Below, one piece after another: positions 37,626-46,040 of a stretch of 64,000 bases of DNA. Origin of the DNA: Buttiauxella agrestis ATCC 33320. Lineage in GTDB: Bacteria > Pseudomonadota > Gammaproteobacteria > Enterobacterales > Enterobacteriaceae. Location of the stretch: NCBI GenBank assembly GCA_024169445.1, contig JALKFA010000001.1:744001-808000 (forward strand), written 5' to 3'. Under the pieces are notes generated by a model. That model made no database searches and was not told the DNA's origin. It saw nothing but the letters and a program-made list of their open reading frames with translations. How positions within the stretch are numbered: position 1 is the first letter of the stretch; each line of letters begins with the position of its first letter. The translations under genes and the position numbers were made by a program.

Positions 37626-38636
37626 TCAACAAATCCGTGGTAGCGGCTCTGAATGTGGCAAATCGAGTGTCCGTTTTACGCCATAAAGACCGGCGACTCG
37701 CACGCCTTTGCGCTCGACGACATCACCAATAATAGCCGCGTCCTGGCCTAATGGGTGCGCTCGTAACGCAGCCAGCACCGCGTCGGCAGATTCACGTTGT
37801 ACCGCAATCACCAGTTTGCCTTCATTAGCAAAATTCAACGCATCAAGGCCAAGTAATTCACACACACCACGTACCGCAGGGTTCAGAGGTAACTGGCTTT
37901 CGGTGATTTCCATGCCGCACCCGCTTGAGGCAGCAAACTCATGCAGCACAGCGTTTACGCCACCGCGCGTCGCATCACGCAGCGCTTTCACACCCGCAAT
38001 ATTCAACAAGGGCGCGATTAACGGAGTCAACACCGCGCAGTCACTCATCAACGCACCTTCTAAACCCAACGATTCCCGCAAGTTAAGGATAGTCGCTCCG
38101 TGGTCGCCCAGTGTTCCGCTAACGATTAACACATCGCCTGCGCTAATGTGTTGCGCGCCCCAGCTCAGCCCGGCAGGAATGGCACCGATGCCCGCAGTGT
38201 TAATAAACAGCTTGTCTGCCGCGCCGCGCTGCACGACTTTGGTGTCACCAGTTACCACTGCGATACCCGCCGCTTTGGCGGTTGCCGCCATACTGGTGAC
38301 CACGCGTTCCAGGGTTTCAATCGGCAAGCCTTCTTCAAGGATAAACCCGCACGATAACCAGCGCGGGGTCGCGCCGCTGACGGCAACGTCATTCGCGGTT
38401 CCGCAAATGGCTAACTTGCCGATATCACCGCCGGGGAAAAACAATGGGTCGATAACGTAGCTGTCGGTCGAAAAGGCTAAGCGGTCACCGCTGGCGGTTA
38501 ACTCAGCGAGCGGTAATCGCGCCTGGTCTTCTTGTTCTGCCAGCCATGGGTTATCAAACGCCTGCATAAACAAGTCGGCGATCAACTTTTGCATTGCCTG
38601 GCCGCCACTGCCATGGGCGAGTTCAATAGTTTTCAT
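37626..38636 (-). CDS. hypE: Hydrogenase maturation factor HypE (carbamoyl dehydratase)
   Basis: PurM/ThiL-like ATPase of 336 residues. It takes the carbamoyl group from HypF on its C-terminal Cys and dehydrates it to a thiocyanate, the source of the CN ligands of the Ni-Fe site. The required C-terminal motif is present as the last residues, PRIC, giving Cys336. The N-terminus MKTIELAHGSGGQAMQKLI and the ATP-site segment GGDIGKLAICGTANDVAVSG are complete. It is the last hyp gene, after hypD, with a BIME in the 113-nt gap. Confidence 0.97.
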   Translation of the reverse strand: MKTIELAHGSGGQAMQKLIADLFMQAFDNPWLAEQEDQARLPLAELTASGDRLAFSTDSYVIDPLFFPGGDIGKLAICGTANDVAVSGATPRWLSCGFILEEGLPIETLERVVTSMAATAKAAGIAVVTGDTKVVQRGAADKLFINTAGIGAIPAGLSWGAQHISAGDVLIVSGTLGDHGATILNLRESLGLEGALMSDCAVLTPLIAPLLNIAGVKALRDATRGGVNAVLHEFAASSGCGMEITESQLPLNPAVRGVCELLGLDALNFANEGKLVIAVQRESADAVLAALRAHPLGQDAAIIGDVVERKGVRVAGLYGVKRTLDLPHSEPLPRIC

Positions 38637-38663
38637 GATTTTTTACCTGTGTCGGACGGCTAT

Positions 38664-38740
38664 GTCGGATGACGCTAACGCTTATCCGACCTACATTGGA
38701 CTCGTTTTTGTAGGTTGGATAAGCGTTAGCGTCATCCAAC
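38664..38740. repeat. BIME between hypD and hypE
   Basis: Two inverted REP units, GTCGGATGACGCTAACG... and ...GCGTTAGCGTCATCCAAC, with a short spacer containing CGTTTTTG. They lie inside the hyp operon, where they could lower or protect the downstream hypE message. Confidence 0.8.
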
Positions 38741-38749
38741 GAAAAGATT

Positions 38750-39874
38750 TTATGCTTCGCACTCCTGACCGCGATACTGATACCACGCGGCACATGCGCC
38801 TTCGGATGACACCATCAACGCGCCAAAGGCATTTTGCGGGTTACAGGTTTTGCCAAACATTGGGCACTGGTGCGGTTTGCAACGCCCGGTGAGCACATCA
38901 CCACAACGGGCGAGCGGGTCGTCGTAAACCTGCTGCGGTGCGGGTTTGAAATGGTCTTCGGCATCAAACTGGCGATAACCTTCTGTCAGTTGCACACCAG
39001 AATCACTGATAGTGCCAAGCCCGCGCCATTCGGCATCACCGCGCACAGTAAATACTTCGGCAATCGCCTGCTGCGCAAGGTTATTACCCGCATCCGGCAC
39101 CACACGTTTGTATTGGTTTTCCACTTTGCTGTGCTGATGGATTTTCTGCTCCACCAGCATCACCACGCCTTGCAGCAAGTCGAGCGGTTCAAAACCGGCA
39201 ACCACCAGCGGGCGATGATGTTGAGTGGCAATAAAGTCATAGGCTTCTGTGCCTATGACCATGCTGACATGGCCTGGTGCCAGGAAAGCATCAATGCCGT
39301 TGTCGGGCTGCTCCAGTAGGCTGCGCAGTGTAGGAATCAGCGTTATATGCTGGCAGAAAAAGTAAAAATTGTTGATGCCCTGCGTTTTGGCTTGTTGCAG
39401 GGTGATAGCCGTGGTCGGCATGGTGGTTTCAAAACCGAGGCCGAAGAACACCACTTTACGCTCCGGGTTCTGGCTCGCCATCGCCAGGGCGTCCATTGGC
39501 GAATACACCACGCGCACATCTGCACCACGAGCTTTGGCCTGCATCAGTGAGCCATTTTTGCCCGGCACGCGCATAGCGTCGCCAAAGGTACAAAAAATCA
39601 CTTCGGGATGGCTGGCGATTTCGATACATGCGTCAATACGGCCCATCGGTAACACGCAAACCGGGCAACCCGGCCCGTGGATAAACTCAATGTTTTCCGG
39701 CAGCAGTTGATCGAGGCCAAACTTAAAGATGGCGTGAGTATGCCCACCGCACACTTCCATAATGCGCAGCGGGCGTTGTGCTGTGTAGGCCAGCTTAGGC
39801 GCACGTTCACGCAGTACGTCTATCAACTGCATGACTTTTTCTGGCGCGCGGTATTCATCAACAAAATGCATCAT
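38750..39874 (-). CDS. hypD: Hydrogenase maturation factor HypD
   Basis: Fe-S scaffold protein of 374 residues (E. coli 373) on which, with HypC, the Fe(CN)2CO unit is built. Conserved elements are [47 protein letters not shown], and the C-terminal Cys set that binds the 4Fe-4S cluster (GCKP-type segment [20 protein letters not shown]). Two adjacent ATGs (39874, 39871) are possible starts; both overlap the hypC stop. Confidence 0.97.
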   Translation of the reverse strand: MMHFVDEYRAPEKVMQLIDVLRERAPKLAYTAQRPLRIMEVCGGHTHAIFKFGLDQLLPENIEFIHGPGCPVCVLPMGRIDACIEIASHPEVIFCTFGDAMRVPGKNGSLMQAKARGADVRVVYSPMDALAMASQNPERKVVFFGLGFETTMPTTAITLQQAKTQGINNFYFFCQHITLIPTLRSLLEQPDNGIDAFLAPGHVSMVIGTEAYDFIATQHHRPLVVAGFEPLDLLQGVVMLVEQKIHQHSKVENQYKRVVPDAGNNLAQQAIAEVFTVRGDAEWRGLGTISDSGVQLTEGYRQFDAEDHFKPAPQQVYDDPLARCGDVLTGRCKPHQCPMFGKTCNPQNAFGALMVSSEGACAAWYQYRGQECEA

Positions 39875-40131
39875 CCGCGTTCTTCCCCAAACAACAGGCC
39901 GCCGACATCGGGTTCCACTTCAAACATGTTTTGCAGCGCATCGAGCGTGTCACGAGCTTCGGCTTCATCAATAATCGCCATCGCAAAACCGACATGCACC
40001 AGCACCCACTGGCCGATTTGGGCGTCGCCCACCAGCATCAGATTGACATCACGCTTGATGCCGCAGACGTCGACTTTGGCGCTGCCATCCGGCAAGCGTT
40101 CGACGATTTGACCCGGAATGCCTATGCACAT
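39871..40131 (-). CDS. hypC: Hydrogenase maturation chaperone HypC
   Basis: Small chaperone of 86 residues. The start [11 protein letters not shown] gives the essential N-terminal Cys2 that binds the iron precursor with HypD and hands it to the large subunit HycE. The in-frame extension to 40158 is inside hypB and would bury that Cys, so 40131 is the start. It overlaps hypB by 10 nt and hypD by a few nt, showing tight coupling. Confidence 0.96.
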   Translation of the reverse strand: MCIGIPGQIVERLPDGSAKVDVCGIKRDVNLMLVGDAQIGQWVLVHVGFAMAIIDEAEARDTLDALQNMFEVEPDVGGLLFGEERG

Positions 40132-40985
40132 CGCTGTGTCTCCAGCCAGTTCAGCCATTCGTCCATACCTTCACCACTCGTTGCAGAAACCAGCAGGATT
40201 TCAATATTCGGGTTCACCTGGCGAGCGTAGTCGAGGCACTTCTCAACATCGAACTGCAAATATGGCAACAGGTCGATTTTGTTGAGTAGCATTAATGAAG
40301 AGGCGGCAAACATATGCGGGTATTTCAGCGGTTTGTCTTCGCCTTCGGTCACCGAAAGCACCGCCACTTTATGGCGTTCGCCCAAATCAAAACTCGCCGG
40401 ACACACCAGGTTGCCGACATTTTCGATAAACAGAATGCCGTTGCGCTCCAGCGGCAGGCGCTGCATGGCGTCGCGGATCATCTGCGCATCAAGGTGGCAG
40501 CCTTTACCGGTGTTCACCTGAATCGCTGGCGTGCCGGTGGCGCGAATGCGTTCGGCATCGTTTACGGTTTGCTGGTCGCCTTCAATCACCGCGCAAGGTA
40601 CACGGCCAATCAGGCGTTTCAGGCTTTCCGTCAACAGTGTTGTTTTACCGGAGCCGGGGCTGGAAACCAGGTTCAGCACCAGTTGCTGCTGTTTCGCGAA
40701 CTGTTCGCGGTTATAGATGGCGAGCTGGTTATTTTTATCCAGCACGTTGAGTTCGATTTCCAGCATCCGGCGTTGAGTCATGCCTGGCGCGTGAGTGCCT
40801 GCGGCACCATGGCCATAATGCAGGTCGCCTTGTTCATCGGTGGTGGGGGCAAATTTAACTCCAGTGATTGGCGTTAAAGCCCGTGCGGCTGGCGCGAAAG
40901 GTGCGCTACGGAATCCAGAATGCGGGTTGCGCTCGTCGCCTTCTATATACAGGTTGCCTTCAGCGCAACCACAAGTACTACACAT
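40122..40985 (-). CDS. hypB: Hydrogenase nickel-insertion GTPase HypB
   Basis: SIMIBI-class GTPase of 287 residues that, with HypA, inserts nickel into the hydrogenase large subunit. The N-terminal high-affinity nickel motif MCSTCGC is present. The G domain has the P-loop [27 protein letters not shown] with the metal-site Cys, and the guanine motif NKIDLLPYL. No long His-rich storage stretch is seen; there is only [11 protein letters not shown]. It overlaps hypA by 8 nt. Confidence 0.97.
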   Translation of the reverse strand: MCSTCGCAEGNLYIEGDERNPHSGFRSAPFAPAARALTPITGVKFAPTTDEQGDLHYGHGAAGTHAPGMTQRRMLEIELNVLDKNNQLAIYNREQFAKQQQLVLNLVSSPGSGKTTLLTESLKRLIGRVPCAVIEGDQQTVNDAERIRATGTPAIQVNTGKGCHLDAQMIRDAMQRLPLERNGILFIENVGNLVCPASFDLGERHKVAVLSVTEGEDKPLKYPHMFAASSLMLLNKIDLLPYLQFDVEKCLDYARQVNPNIEILLVSATSGEGMDEWLNWLETQRCA

Positions 40986-41337
40986 GATTCGTCTCCTCTA
41001 CTTCCAGACGCTTAATCTGCACGCCATCATCGGCAACGATGCGTAAATTGCTGCCCTCGCACAACGGACAACGCCGGACTAGCTGGGTTAACAAGGTGAT
41101 GTGCTGCTGGCAGTCATAGCACCAGCATTCCGCTTCTTGCTGATGGATATGAAGCTGGCAACCTTCAGCGAGGGTGTCGCGGCACACCAGTTCGAAACAG
41201 AACTCCAGCGCGCTTTGTTCAACGCAGGAGAAAGCACCCACTTCCAGCCAGACGGCGGTGACACGTGTCGCGCCGTGTTGGCGGGCTTGAGCTTCGATGA
41301 GTTCCAGTGCGCGTTGGCAGAGAGTGATTTCGTGCAT
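40978..41337 (-). CDS. hypA: Hydrogenase nickel-binding protein HypA
   Basis: Nickel metallochaperone of 119 residues. [15 protein letters not shown] provides the nickel-binding His2, and two Cys pairs (ECWCYDC and RCPLCEG) make the zinc site. I start at the ATG at 41337, which has GGAGG 4 nt before it; the longer frame would lose the required MHE terminus. It leads hypABCDE. A sigma-54 promoter lies 31 nt upstream, and hycA is divergent ~800 nt away. E. coli HypA serves hydrogenase 3. Confidence 0.96.
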   Translation of the reverse strand: MHEITLCQRALELIEAQARQHGATRVTAVWLEVGAFSCVEQSALEFCFELVCRDTLAEGCQLHIHQQEAECWCYDCQQHITLLTQLVRRCPLCEGSNLRIVADDGVQIKRLEVEETNHV

Positions 41338-41367
41338 GTTGCCTCCGGGGTATCTGGGGGGAGGTAA

Positions 41368-41383
41368 TGCAAGGATGATGCCA
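41368..41383 (-). promoter_or_regulatory. Sigma-54 promoter of hypA
   Basis: Read on the minus strand, TGGCATCATCCTTGCA has the GG-N10-GC spacing and both TGGCA and TTGCA boxes. Transcription would start ~12 nt downstream, giving a short leader holding the hypA ribosome site. Confidence 0.85.
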
Positions 41384-41460
41384 GGGTTTATATCCATTTC
41401 TCTGACAGACCGAATTTATTCCGTTCACTGAAAGTTTACCGATCCCTGAACTTACCGAAA

Positions 41461-41917
41461 CGGTGAACGTATCAAGGGTGCTACCGCAGCACCCTTGATA
41501 ATCCCGGCTCCCGGCGATTAAATCGCTGCTTCGCAGTAAACCTCCGTTTTTCCTTTCCGTCCCAGGGTCGGTTGCGACGCGCTCCCGGCGCTCACAACCT
41601 CTCGCCGTTCCCGACGGCTCGACCCGGCCTTACAGTCAAAACAGAGGCGATTTATGCCGGACTCAAAGGGCAAAGGAAAAAGTCAAAGACAACACAGAAC
41701 CGGTTTTGACCTTGAGTCCCGGTATAAATTGCCCCAGCGTTACCCATAAGTCAGGGCTGAGCTGCCGGGAGCAGCGAAAGAGAGCGACCGCCGGGAGCGA
41801 GTCGCGAACGACCCTGAACGTTGGGGATAAGCTGGGGTTTACCGCGCAGCGGCAATTTAATCACCGGGCGCCGGGGTTGCCAGGGGGCTGGCGTGAGCCA
41901 CCTGGCACGTTCACCGT
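41461..41917. repeat. Large element of two inverted, structured, diverged copies
   Basis: The stretch between hypA and hycA holds two copies of a ~220-nt unit in opposite orientation, with the axis near 41689. Both begin CGGTGAACGT at their outer ends and share segments such as CAGGGTCG..GCGAC.CGCTC and ACTCAA. Three hairpins occur in both copies with different but still pairing bases: 41471-41499 with 41879-41906; 41526-41536 with its partner near 41843-41853; 41604-41618 with 41761-41775 (same TCCCG loop read along each copy). Short frames across it overlap on both strands and follow the repeat, so I do not call them genes. It may be a structured RNA, a mobile palindromic repeat, or both. 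Confidence 0.8.
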
Positions 41918-42004
41918 TCGCAGATATATGAAGGACCTGAGATCTCCCGGGTGAACGGAACACCACCTTACTCAGCATAAACAATGCTGACATTCCCCCG
42001 TCAA

Positions 42005-42023
42005 ACATGTCGAAATGACATGT
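42005..42023. promoter_or_regulatory. Candidate FhlA upstream activating site for hycA
   Basis: ACATGTCGAAATGACATGT: 7-bp inverted arms around GAAAT, 64 nt before the hycA -24 box. The TGTCGAAA core recurs in the hycA-hycB gap, where FhlA also binds in E. coli, and TGTCGA recurs before hydN. Confidence 0.6.
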
Positions 42024-42086
42024 CAATCCTGTGGTTACTCACTCGCAATTAATACAAAAATCAATAATTTCAAAAAGATAAAATGT

Positions 42087-42102
42087 TGGCACGAAACGTG
42101 CT
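42087..42102 (+). promoter_or_regulatory. Sigma-54 promoter of hycA
   Basis: TGGCACGAAACGTGCT keeps the GG-N10-GC spacing with a perfect TGGCACG -24 box. It lies 36 nt before the hycA ATG. It is expected to need FhlA. Confidence 0.88.
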
Positions 42103-42138
42103 CTGTAGACGCAACAGCAAAAACAGAGTGATTTAATA

Positions 42139-42594
42139 ATGAACATTTGGGAACTGAGCGAAAAAGCCGAATACATTGCCGACAAGCACCAACGCTTGCT
42201 CACGCAGTGGCAACATTACTGCAATAGCTTGATTCAGGGCATCACCCTTTCTAAGGCCAAACTGCATCACGCCGTGGGATGCAACCCTGATGATTCACTG
42301 CGCTTCTTCTTATTTGACCATTTCGTCATTCACGTCCGCCTGGCAGAAGGCTTCAACAGCCACACCATCGAGTACTACGTCGAGAAGCGTAACGGCGAAG
42401 ACAGAGTGTTGATTGCTAAAGCAATCCTTGATGACGAAGGCCGTATCGATAGCACCATCAGCAACCGTAGTCGCGACGATGTGCTCGAGCATTACCTCGA
42501 AAAAATCCATCCGGTATACGAAAGCCTGTACAGCGCAGTTCACAGCGACACGCCTGTGTCGATGGGCCAACTGCAACAAAGCTCTCAGGCTTGA
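42139..42594 (+). CDS. hycA: Formate hydrogenlyase regulatory protein HycA
   Basis: Antagonist of FhlA; in E. coli it lowers expression of the formate regulon, though its mechanism is not known in detail. The product is 151 residues (E. coli 153), acidic and soluble, starting MNIWELSEKAEYIADKHQRL. The family core SLRFFLFDHFVIHVRLAEGF is clear. It is the first gene of the hycABCDEFGHI operon, directly behind the sigma-54 promoter. Confidence 0.95.
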   Translation: MNIWELSEKAEYIADKHQRLLTQWQHYCNSLIQGITLSKAKLHHAVGCNPDDSLRFFLFDHFVIHVRLAEGFNSHTIEYYVEKRNGEDRVLIAKAILDDEGRIDSTISNRSRDDVLEHYLEKIHPVYESLYSAVHSDTPVSMGQLQQSSQA

Positions 42595-42607
42595 TAGTCA
42601 TACGGGG

Positions 42608-42626
42608 TGTCGAAAACTGTCGAAAC
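42608..42626 (+). promoter_or_regulatory. Candidate FhlA site between hycA and hycB
   Basis: A direct repeat, TGTCGAAAAC then TGTCGAAAC, in the 81-nt hycA-hycB gap. E. coli FhlA is described as binding in this same intergenic region, and the motif matches the core of the hycA upstream site. Confidence 0.5.
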
Positions 42627-42651
42627 GGCAGCCGTCGGCACTATTTCGTCA

Positions 42652-42678
42652 AAAATGATGAAAATGATGAAAATGATG
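42652..42678 (+). repeat. Three 9-bp tandem repeats over the hycB start
   Basis: AAAATGATG occurs three times in a row; the last copy contains the hycB start codon (42676). Each unit offers two overlapping in-frame ATG codons, and no Shine-Dalgarno sequence is visible upstream. Confidence 0.85.
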
Positions 42679-43281
42679 AATCGCTTTATAATCGCCGACT
42701 CCAAACTCTGCATGGGTTGCCATACCTGCGAGGCGGCTTGCTCTGAAACGCACCGCCTGCACGGCCTGCAATCCATGCCACGCCTGAAAGTGATGCGTGA
42801 CGCGAATGATTCCGCGCCGCAAATGTGCCATCACTGTGAAGATGCGCCTTGTGCTGGCGTCTGTCCGGTAAATGCCATTAAACGCGTTGATGGCGCAGTA
42901 CAGCTTAATGAAAGCCTGTGCGTCAGTTGCAAACTGTGCGCTATCGCCTGCCCATTCGGTTCTATCGAATTCTCCGGCAGCCGCCCAATTCATATCCCGG
43001 CTAATGCCAACAGCCCGAAAGCGCCTCCTGCACCGCCAGCCCCTGCACGTGTCAGCACGCTTATCGACTGGGTGCCGGGCATCCGCGCTATCGCCGTGAA
43101 ATGCGACTTGTGCAGTTTCGACGAAGACGGCCCGGCGTGCGTACGGACCTGCCCAACTAAAGCGCTGCGCGTGGTTGATAACAACGACATTGCCAAATCA
43201 AGCAAACGCAAACGTGAATTGACCCTGAGCACCACGCTTGGCGATCTCACCCTGTTTACCCAGCCTGAGGTAAAAAAATGA
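42676..43281 (+). CDS. hycB: FHL electron-transfer subunit HycB (4Fe-4S)
   Basis: Iron-sulfur protein of 201 residues (E. coli 203) that carries electrons from FdhF into the hydrogenase-3 complex on the cytosolic face. Four Cys clusters are visible: CMGCHTCEAAC, CHHCEDAPCAGVCP, CVSCKLCAIACP, and CDLC with CVRTCP. The Pro/Ala linker APPAPPAPARVS is as in E. coli. I start at MNRFIIADSKLC; longer in-frame options run through the AAAATGATG repeats and would add Met-Lys-rich residues. The stop overlaps the hycC start (ATGA). Confidence 0.96.
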   Translation: MNRFIIADSKLCMGCHTCEAACSETHRLHGLQSMPRLKVMRDANDSAPQMCHHCEDAPCAGVCPVNAIKRVDGAVQLNESLCVSCKLCAIACPFGSIEFSGSRPIHIPANANSPKAPPAPPAPARVSTLIDWVPGIRAIAVKCDLCSFDEDGPACVRTCPTKALRVVDNNDIAKSSKRKRELTLSTTLGDLTLFTQPEVKK

Positions 43282-45086
43282 GTGCATTTATCCTGATTCA
43301 TTGGGCACTAATGGGATTTGTGCTAAGCGCAGTGCTGGCAGGAATCACGGCATTTAATAAACCGCTGAGCGGTTTTATCGCCGGGATTGGCGGAGCTATC
43401 AGTTCGGTGCTGGTGCTGATTGCCGGTTTCGATGCCTTAACCGGCTTTAGCGGTATGGCACAAGTCTGGCAACTGCATTTACAGCTCAACGCCTTTAACG
43501 GCATCTGGCTGGTGACGTTGGGTCTGCCAGGTCTGTTTATCTCGCTGTTTAATATCGACTGGCATCGCCATCAGGCAGTCAAAGCCAATGGCTTGCTGGT
43601 GAACCTGGTGATGGCGGCGGCGGTTGCGGCACTGGTGGCTGATAACCTCGGCATGTTAGTGGTGCTGGCAGAAATCGTCGCACTCAGCGGCTACTTCCTG
43701 ACGGGCTGCCAGAAATCCGGGCAGCTGTGGTTTGCGCTGGGCCGCCTCGGCACCGTGCTACTGGCCATCGCTTGTTGGATGCTGTGGAAACAGTACGGCA
43801 CGCTGAGCTACGCCGAACTGCATTTGTTGACCAATGGCGCGCCAATCAGCTCCGTCGTCTGGTTGCTGGGTCTGGTTGGTTTTGGCCTGCTGGCAGGCAT
43901 TATCCCGCTGCACGGCTGGGTGCCTCAGGCACACGCCAATGCGTCTGCTCCTGCTGCGGCGCTGTTTTCTGCAGTGGTGCTGAAAATTGGTTTGTTCGGC
44001 ATTATGAGTTTCTCACTGATCAGCAACGTGATTCCGCTGTGGTGGGGCATTCTGGTGGTGGTTCTGGGGATGATTACAGCGTTTATCGGCGGCCTGTACG
44101 CGCTGATGGAACACAATATCAACCGCCTGCTGGCTTACCACTCGCTGGAAAACATCGGCATTATTCTGCTCGGCCTCGGCGTTGGCCTGATGGGTCTGGC
44201 ATTAAACGAATCCACGCTGGTTGCGCTGGGCATGATTGGTGGCTTGTATCACCTGTTCAACCATAGCGTATTCAAAACTACCTTGTTCCTCGGCGCAGGC
44301 GCTGTCTGGTTCCGCACCGGCCATCGCGACATCGAAAAACTGGGCGGGATTGGCAAGCGTATGCCGCTGATTTCCATCGCCATGCTGATTGGCCTGATGG
44401 CGATGGCCGCACTGCCTCCGCTCAACGGTTTTGCTGGTGAGTGGGTGATTTACCAGTCGTTCTTCCACCTCGGCACCTTGCCGCTGTTTATCGCTCGCTT
44501 CTTAGGCCCGTTGCTGGCTGTAGGCCTGGCGATTACTGGCGCGCTGGCAGTGATGTGTATGGCGAAAGTGTATGGCGTTACCTTCCTGGGCGCACCGCGC
44601 ACACCGGAAGCTGAAAACGCCACATCTGCACCGTTCTTGATGAACCTGAGTGTGGCTGCACTGGCCGCCTGTTGTGTGATTGCCGGTGTTGCTGCGCCAT
44701 GGCTGATTCCGCTGTTGCAGAACGCTATTCCGCTACCGCTGCAAACCGCAAATACCACCGTTTCACAACCGATGATCACCCTGTTGCTGATTGCCAGCCC
44801 GCTGCTGCCATTGATTTTGATGGTGATTTTCCGTGGCGACCGCCTGCCAAACCGCTCACGCGGCACGGCCTGGGTCTGCGGTTACGACCACGAACAAGCG
44901 ATGGTTATTACCGCGGGAGGTTTTGCTCAGCCAGTGAAAGCGGCATTCGCGCCACTGCTGAAACTTCGCAAAACCCTGAACCCGGTGAAATGGGTGCCTG
45001 GCTGGCAGTGCGATTGCTTAGCCGGTACGTTCCGTCGCCTGGCGATGATTGAGCTGGCGGTGTTGCTGGTTGCGGTTTGCGCTTAA
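43278..45086 (+). CDS. hycC: FHL membrane subunit HycC
   Basis: Integral membrane protein of 602 residues (E. coli 608), related to the antiporter-like NuoL/M/N subunits of complex I. About 14-16 helices are visible. The conserved part HGWVPQAHANASAPAAALFS and the lysine/histidine-bearing helices of the proton path (YHLFNHSVFKTTLFLGAG) are complete. It anchors the soluble FHL arm to the membrane and may move protons. Its end overlaps the long upstream frame of hycD, but hycD starts after it. Confidence 0.96.
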   Translation: MSAFILIHWALMGFVLSAVLAGITAFNKPLSGFIAGIGGAISSVLVLIAGFDALTGFSGMAQVWQLHLQLNAFNGIWLVTLGLPGLFISLFNIDWHRHQAVKANGLLVNLVMAAAVAALVADNLGMLVVLAEIVALSGYFLTGCQKSGQLWFALGRLGTVLLAIACWMLWKQYGTLSYAELHLLTNGAPISSVVWLLGLVGFGLLAGIIPLHGWVPQAHANASAPAAALFSAVVLKIGLFGIMSFSLISNVIPLWWGILVVVLGMITAFIGGLYALMEHNINRLLAYHSLENIGIILLGLGVGLMGLALNESTLVALGMIGGLYHLFNHSVFKTTLFLGAGAVWFRTGHRDIEKLGGIGKRMPLISIAMLIGLMAMAALPPLNGFAGEWVIYQSFFHLGTLPLFIARFLGPLLAVGLAITGALAVMCMAKVYGVTFLGAPRTPEAENATSAPFLMNLSVAALAACCVIAGVAAPWLIPLLQNAIPLPLQTANTTVSQPMITLLLIASPLLPLILMVIFRGDRLPNRSRGTAWVCGYDHEQAMVITAGGFAQPVKAAFAPLLKLRKTLNPVKWVPGWQCDCLAGTFRRLAMIELAVLLVAVCA

Positions 45087-45096
45087 GGAGCCTGAG

Positions 45097-46023
45097 ATGA
45101 AGTTCATTTTATTACCCATGATTCAGGCGCTGGTGTTGTTTGCTATCGCGCCGCTGTTGTCTGGTATTACCCGCGTAACCCGCGCCCGCATGCACAACCG
45201 CCGCGGGCCTGGCGTGATGCAGGAATATCGTGACCTGTTCAAATTGTTCAGCCGCCAGAGCGTAGCGCCAGCCGCGTCCGGTTGGGTGTTCCGCCTGATG
45301 CCGTTTGTGATGGTTGGCGTCATGCTGACGATTGCCACCGCGCTGCCGGTCGTCACCCTCTATTCACCGCTGCCGTCGTTGGGCGATTTGATCACCCTTA
45401 TCTACCTGTTCGCCATCGCCCGTTTCTTCTTCGCGATTGCAGGCCTCGACACCGGTAGCCCGTTTACCGGTATCGGTGCCAGCCGTGAAGCGATGCTCGG
45501 CGTATTGGTTGAGCCCATCCTGATTCTGGGATTGTGGGTTGCCGCGCAAGTCGCTGGCAGCACCCACATCAGCAATATCGCTTCCACCATTTACCACTGG
45601 CCAACTGCGCAGAGTTTAACGCTGATTCTGGCATTCGCCGCTTGTGCCTTCGCCACGTTTATCGAAATGGGCAAACTGCCATTTGACCTCGCAGAAGCCG
45701 AGCAAGAGTTGCAGGAAGGCCCATTGACCGAATACAGCGGGGCGGGTTTTGCGGTGCTGAAATGGGGTATTTCCCTCAAGCAATTGGTTGTGCTGCAAAT
45801 GTTCGTTGGCGTGTTCCTGCCGTGGGGCCAGATGAGCGAATTTAGCTGGGGCGGCCTTGTCATCGCGCTGGTTCTGGCGGCAGTTAAGCTGGTGCTTGGC
45901 GTGCTGATTATCGCGCTGTTCGAAAACAGCATGGCGCGTTTACGCATGCTGGAAACCTCGCGCATTACCTGGGCCGGTTTTGGCTTTGCCTTTTTAGCCT
46001 TCGTCTCCTTGCTGGCGGCGTGA
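45097..46023 (+). CDS. hycD: FHL membrane subunit HycD
   Basis: Membrane protein of 308 residues (E. coli 307), homologous to NuoH of complex I. It links the [NiFe] module to the membrane. About eight helices are present, with conserved loops RARMHNRRGPGVMQEYRDLF and EMGKLPFDLAEAEQELQEGP, the latter corresponding to the acidic quinone-side loop of NuoH. I start at the ATG at 45097 with AAGGAG 6 nt upstream, not the earlier frame inside hycC. Confidence 0.96.
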   Translation: MKFILLPMIQALVLFAIAPLLSGITRVTRARMHNRRGPGVMQEYRDLFKLFSRQSVAPAASGWVFRLMPFVMVGVMLTIATALPVVTLYSPLPSLGDLITLIYLFAIARFFFAIAGLDTGSPFTGIGASREAMLGVLVEPILILGLWVAAQVAGSTHISNIASTIYHWPTAQSLTLILAFAACAFATFIEMGKLPFDLAEAEQELQEGPLTEYSGAGFAVLKWGISLKQLVVLQMFVGVFLPWGQMSEFSWGGLVIALVLAAVKLVLGVLIIALFENSMARLRMLETSRITWAGFGFAFLAFVSLLAA

Positions 46024-46040
46024 TTTAAGAGAATTTATCT

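Noticed and set aside
41751-42026. 91-residue minus-strand frame (with an 82-residue plus-strand frame opposite) in the hypA-hycA gap
   Set aside because: Both overlap the inverted structured element and each other; the conserved features there are base-paired stems rather than a reading frame. It stays possible that such frames are annotated in other genomes.
42607-42675. Upstream extension of hycB to a start at 42607
   Set aside because: The extra residues are partly encoded by the AAAATGATG repeats and do not match HycB, which begins MNRF.
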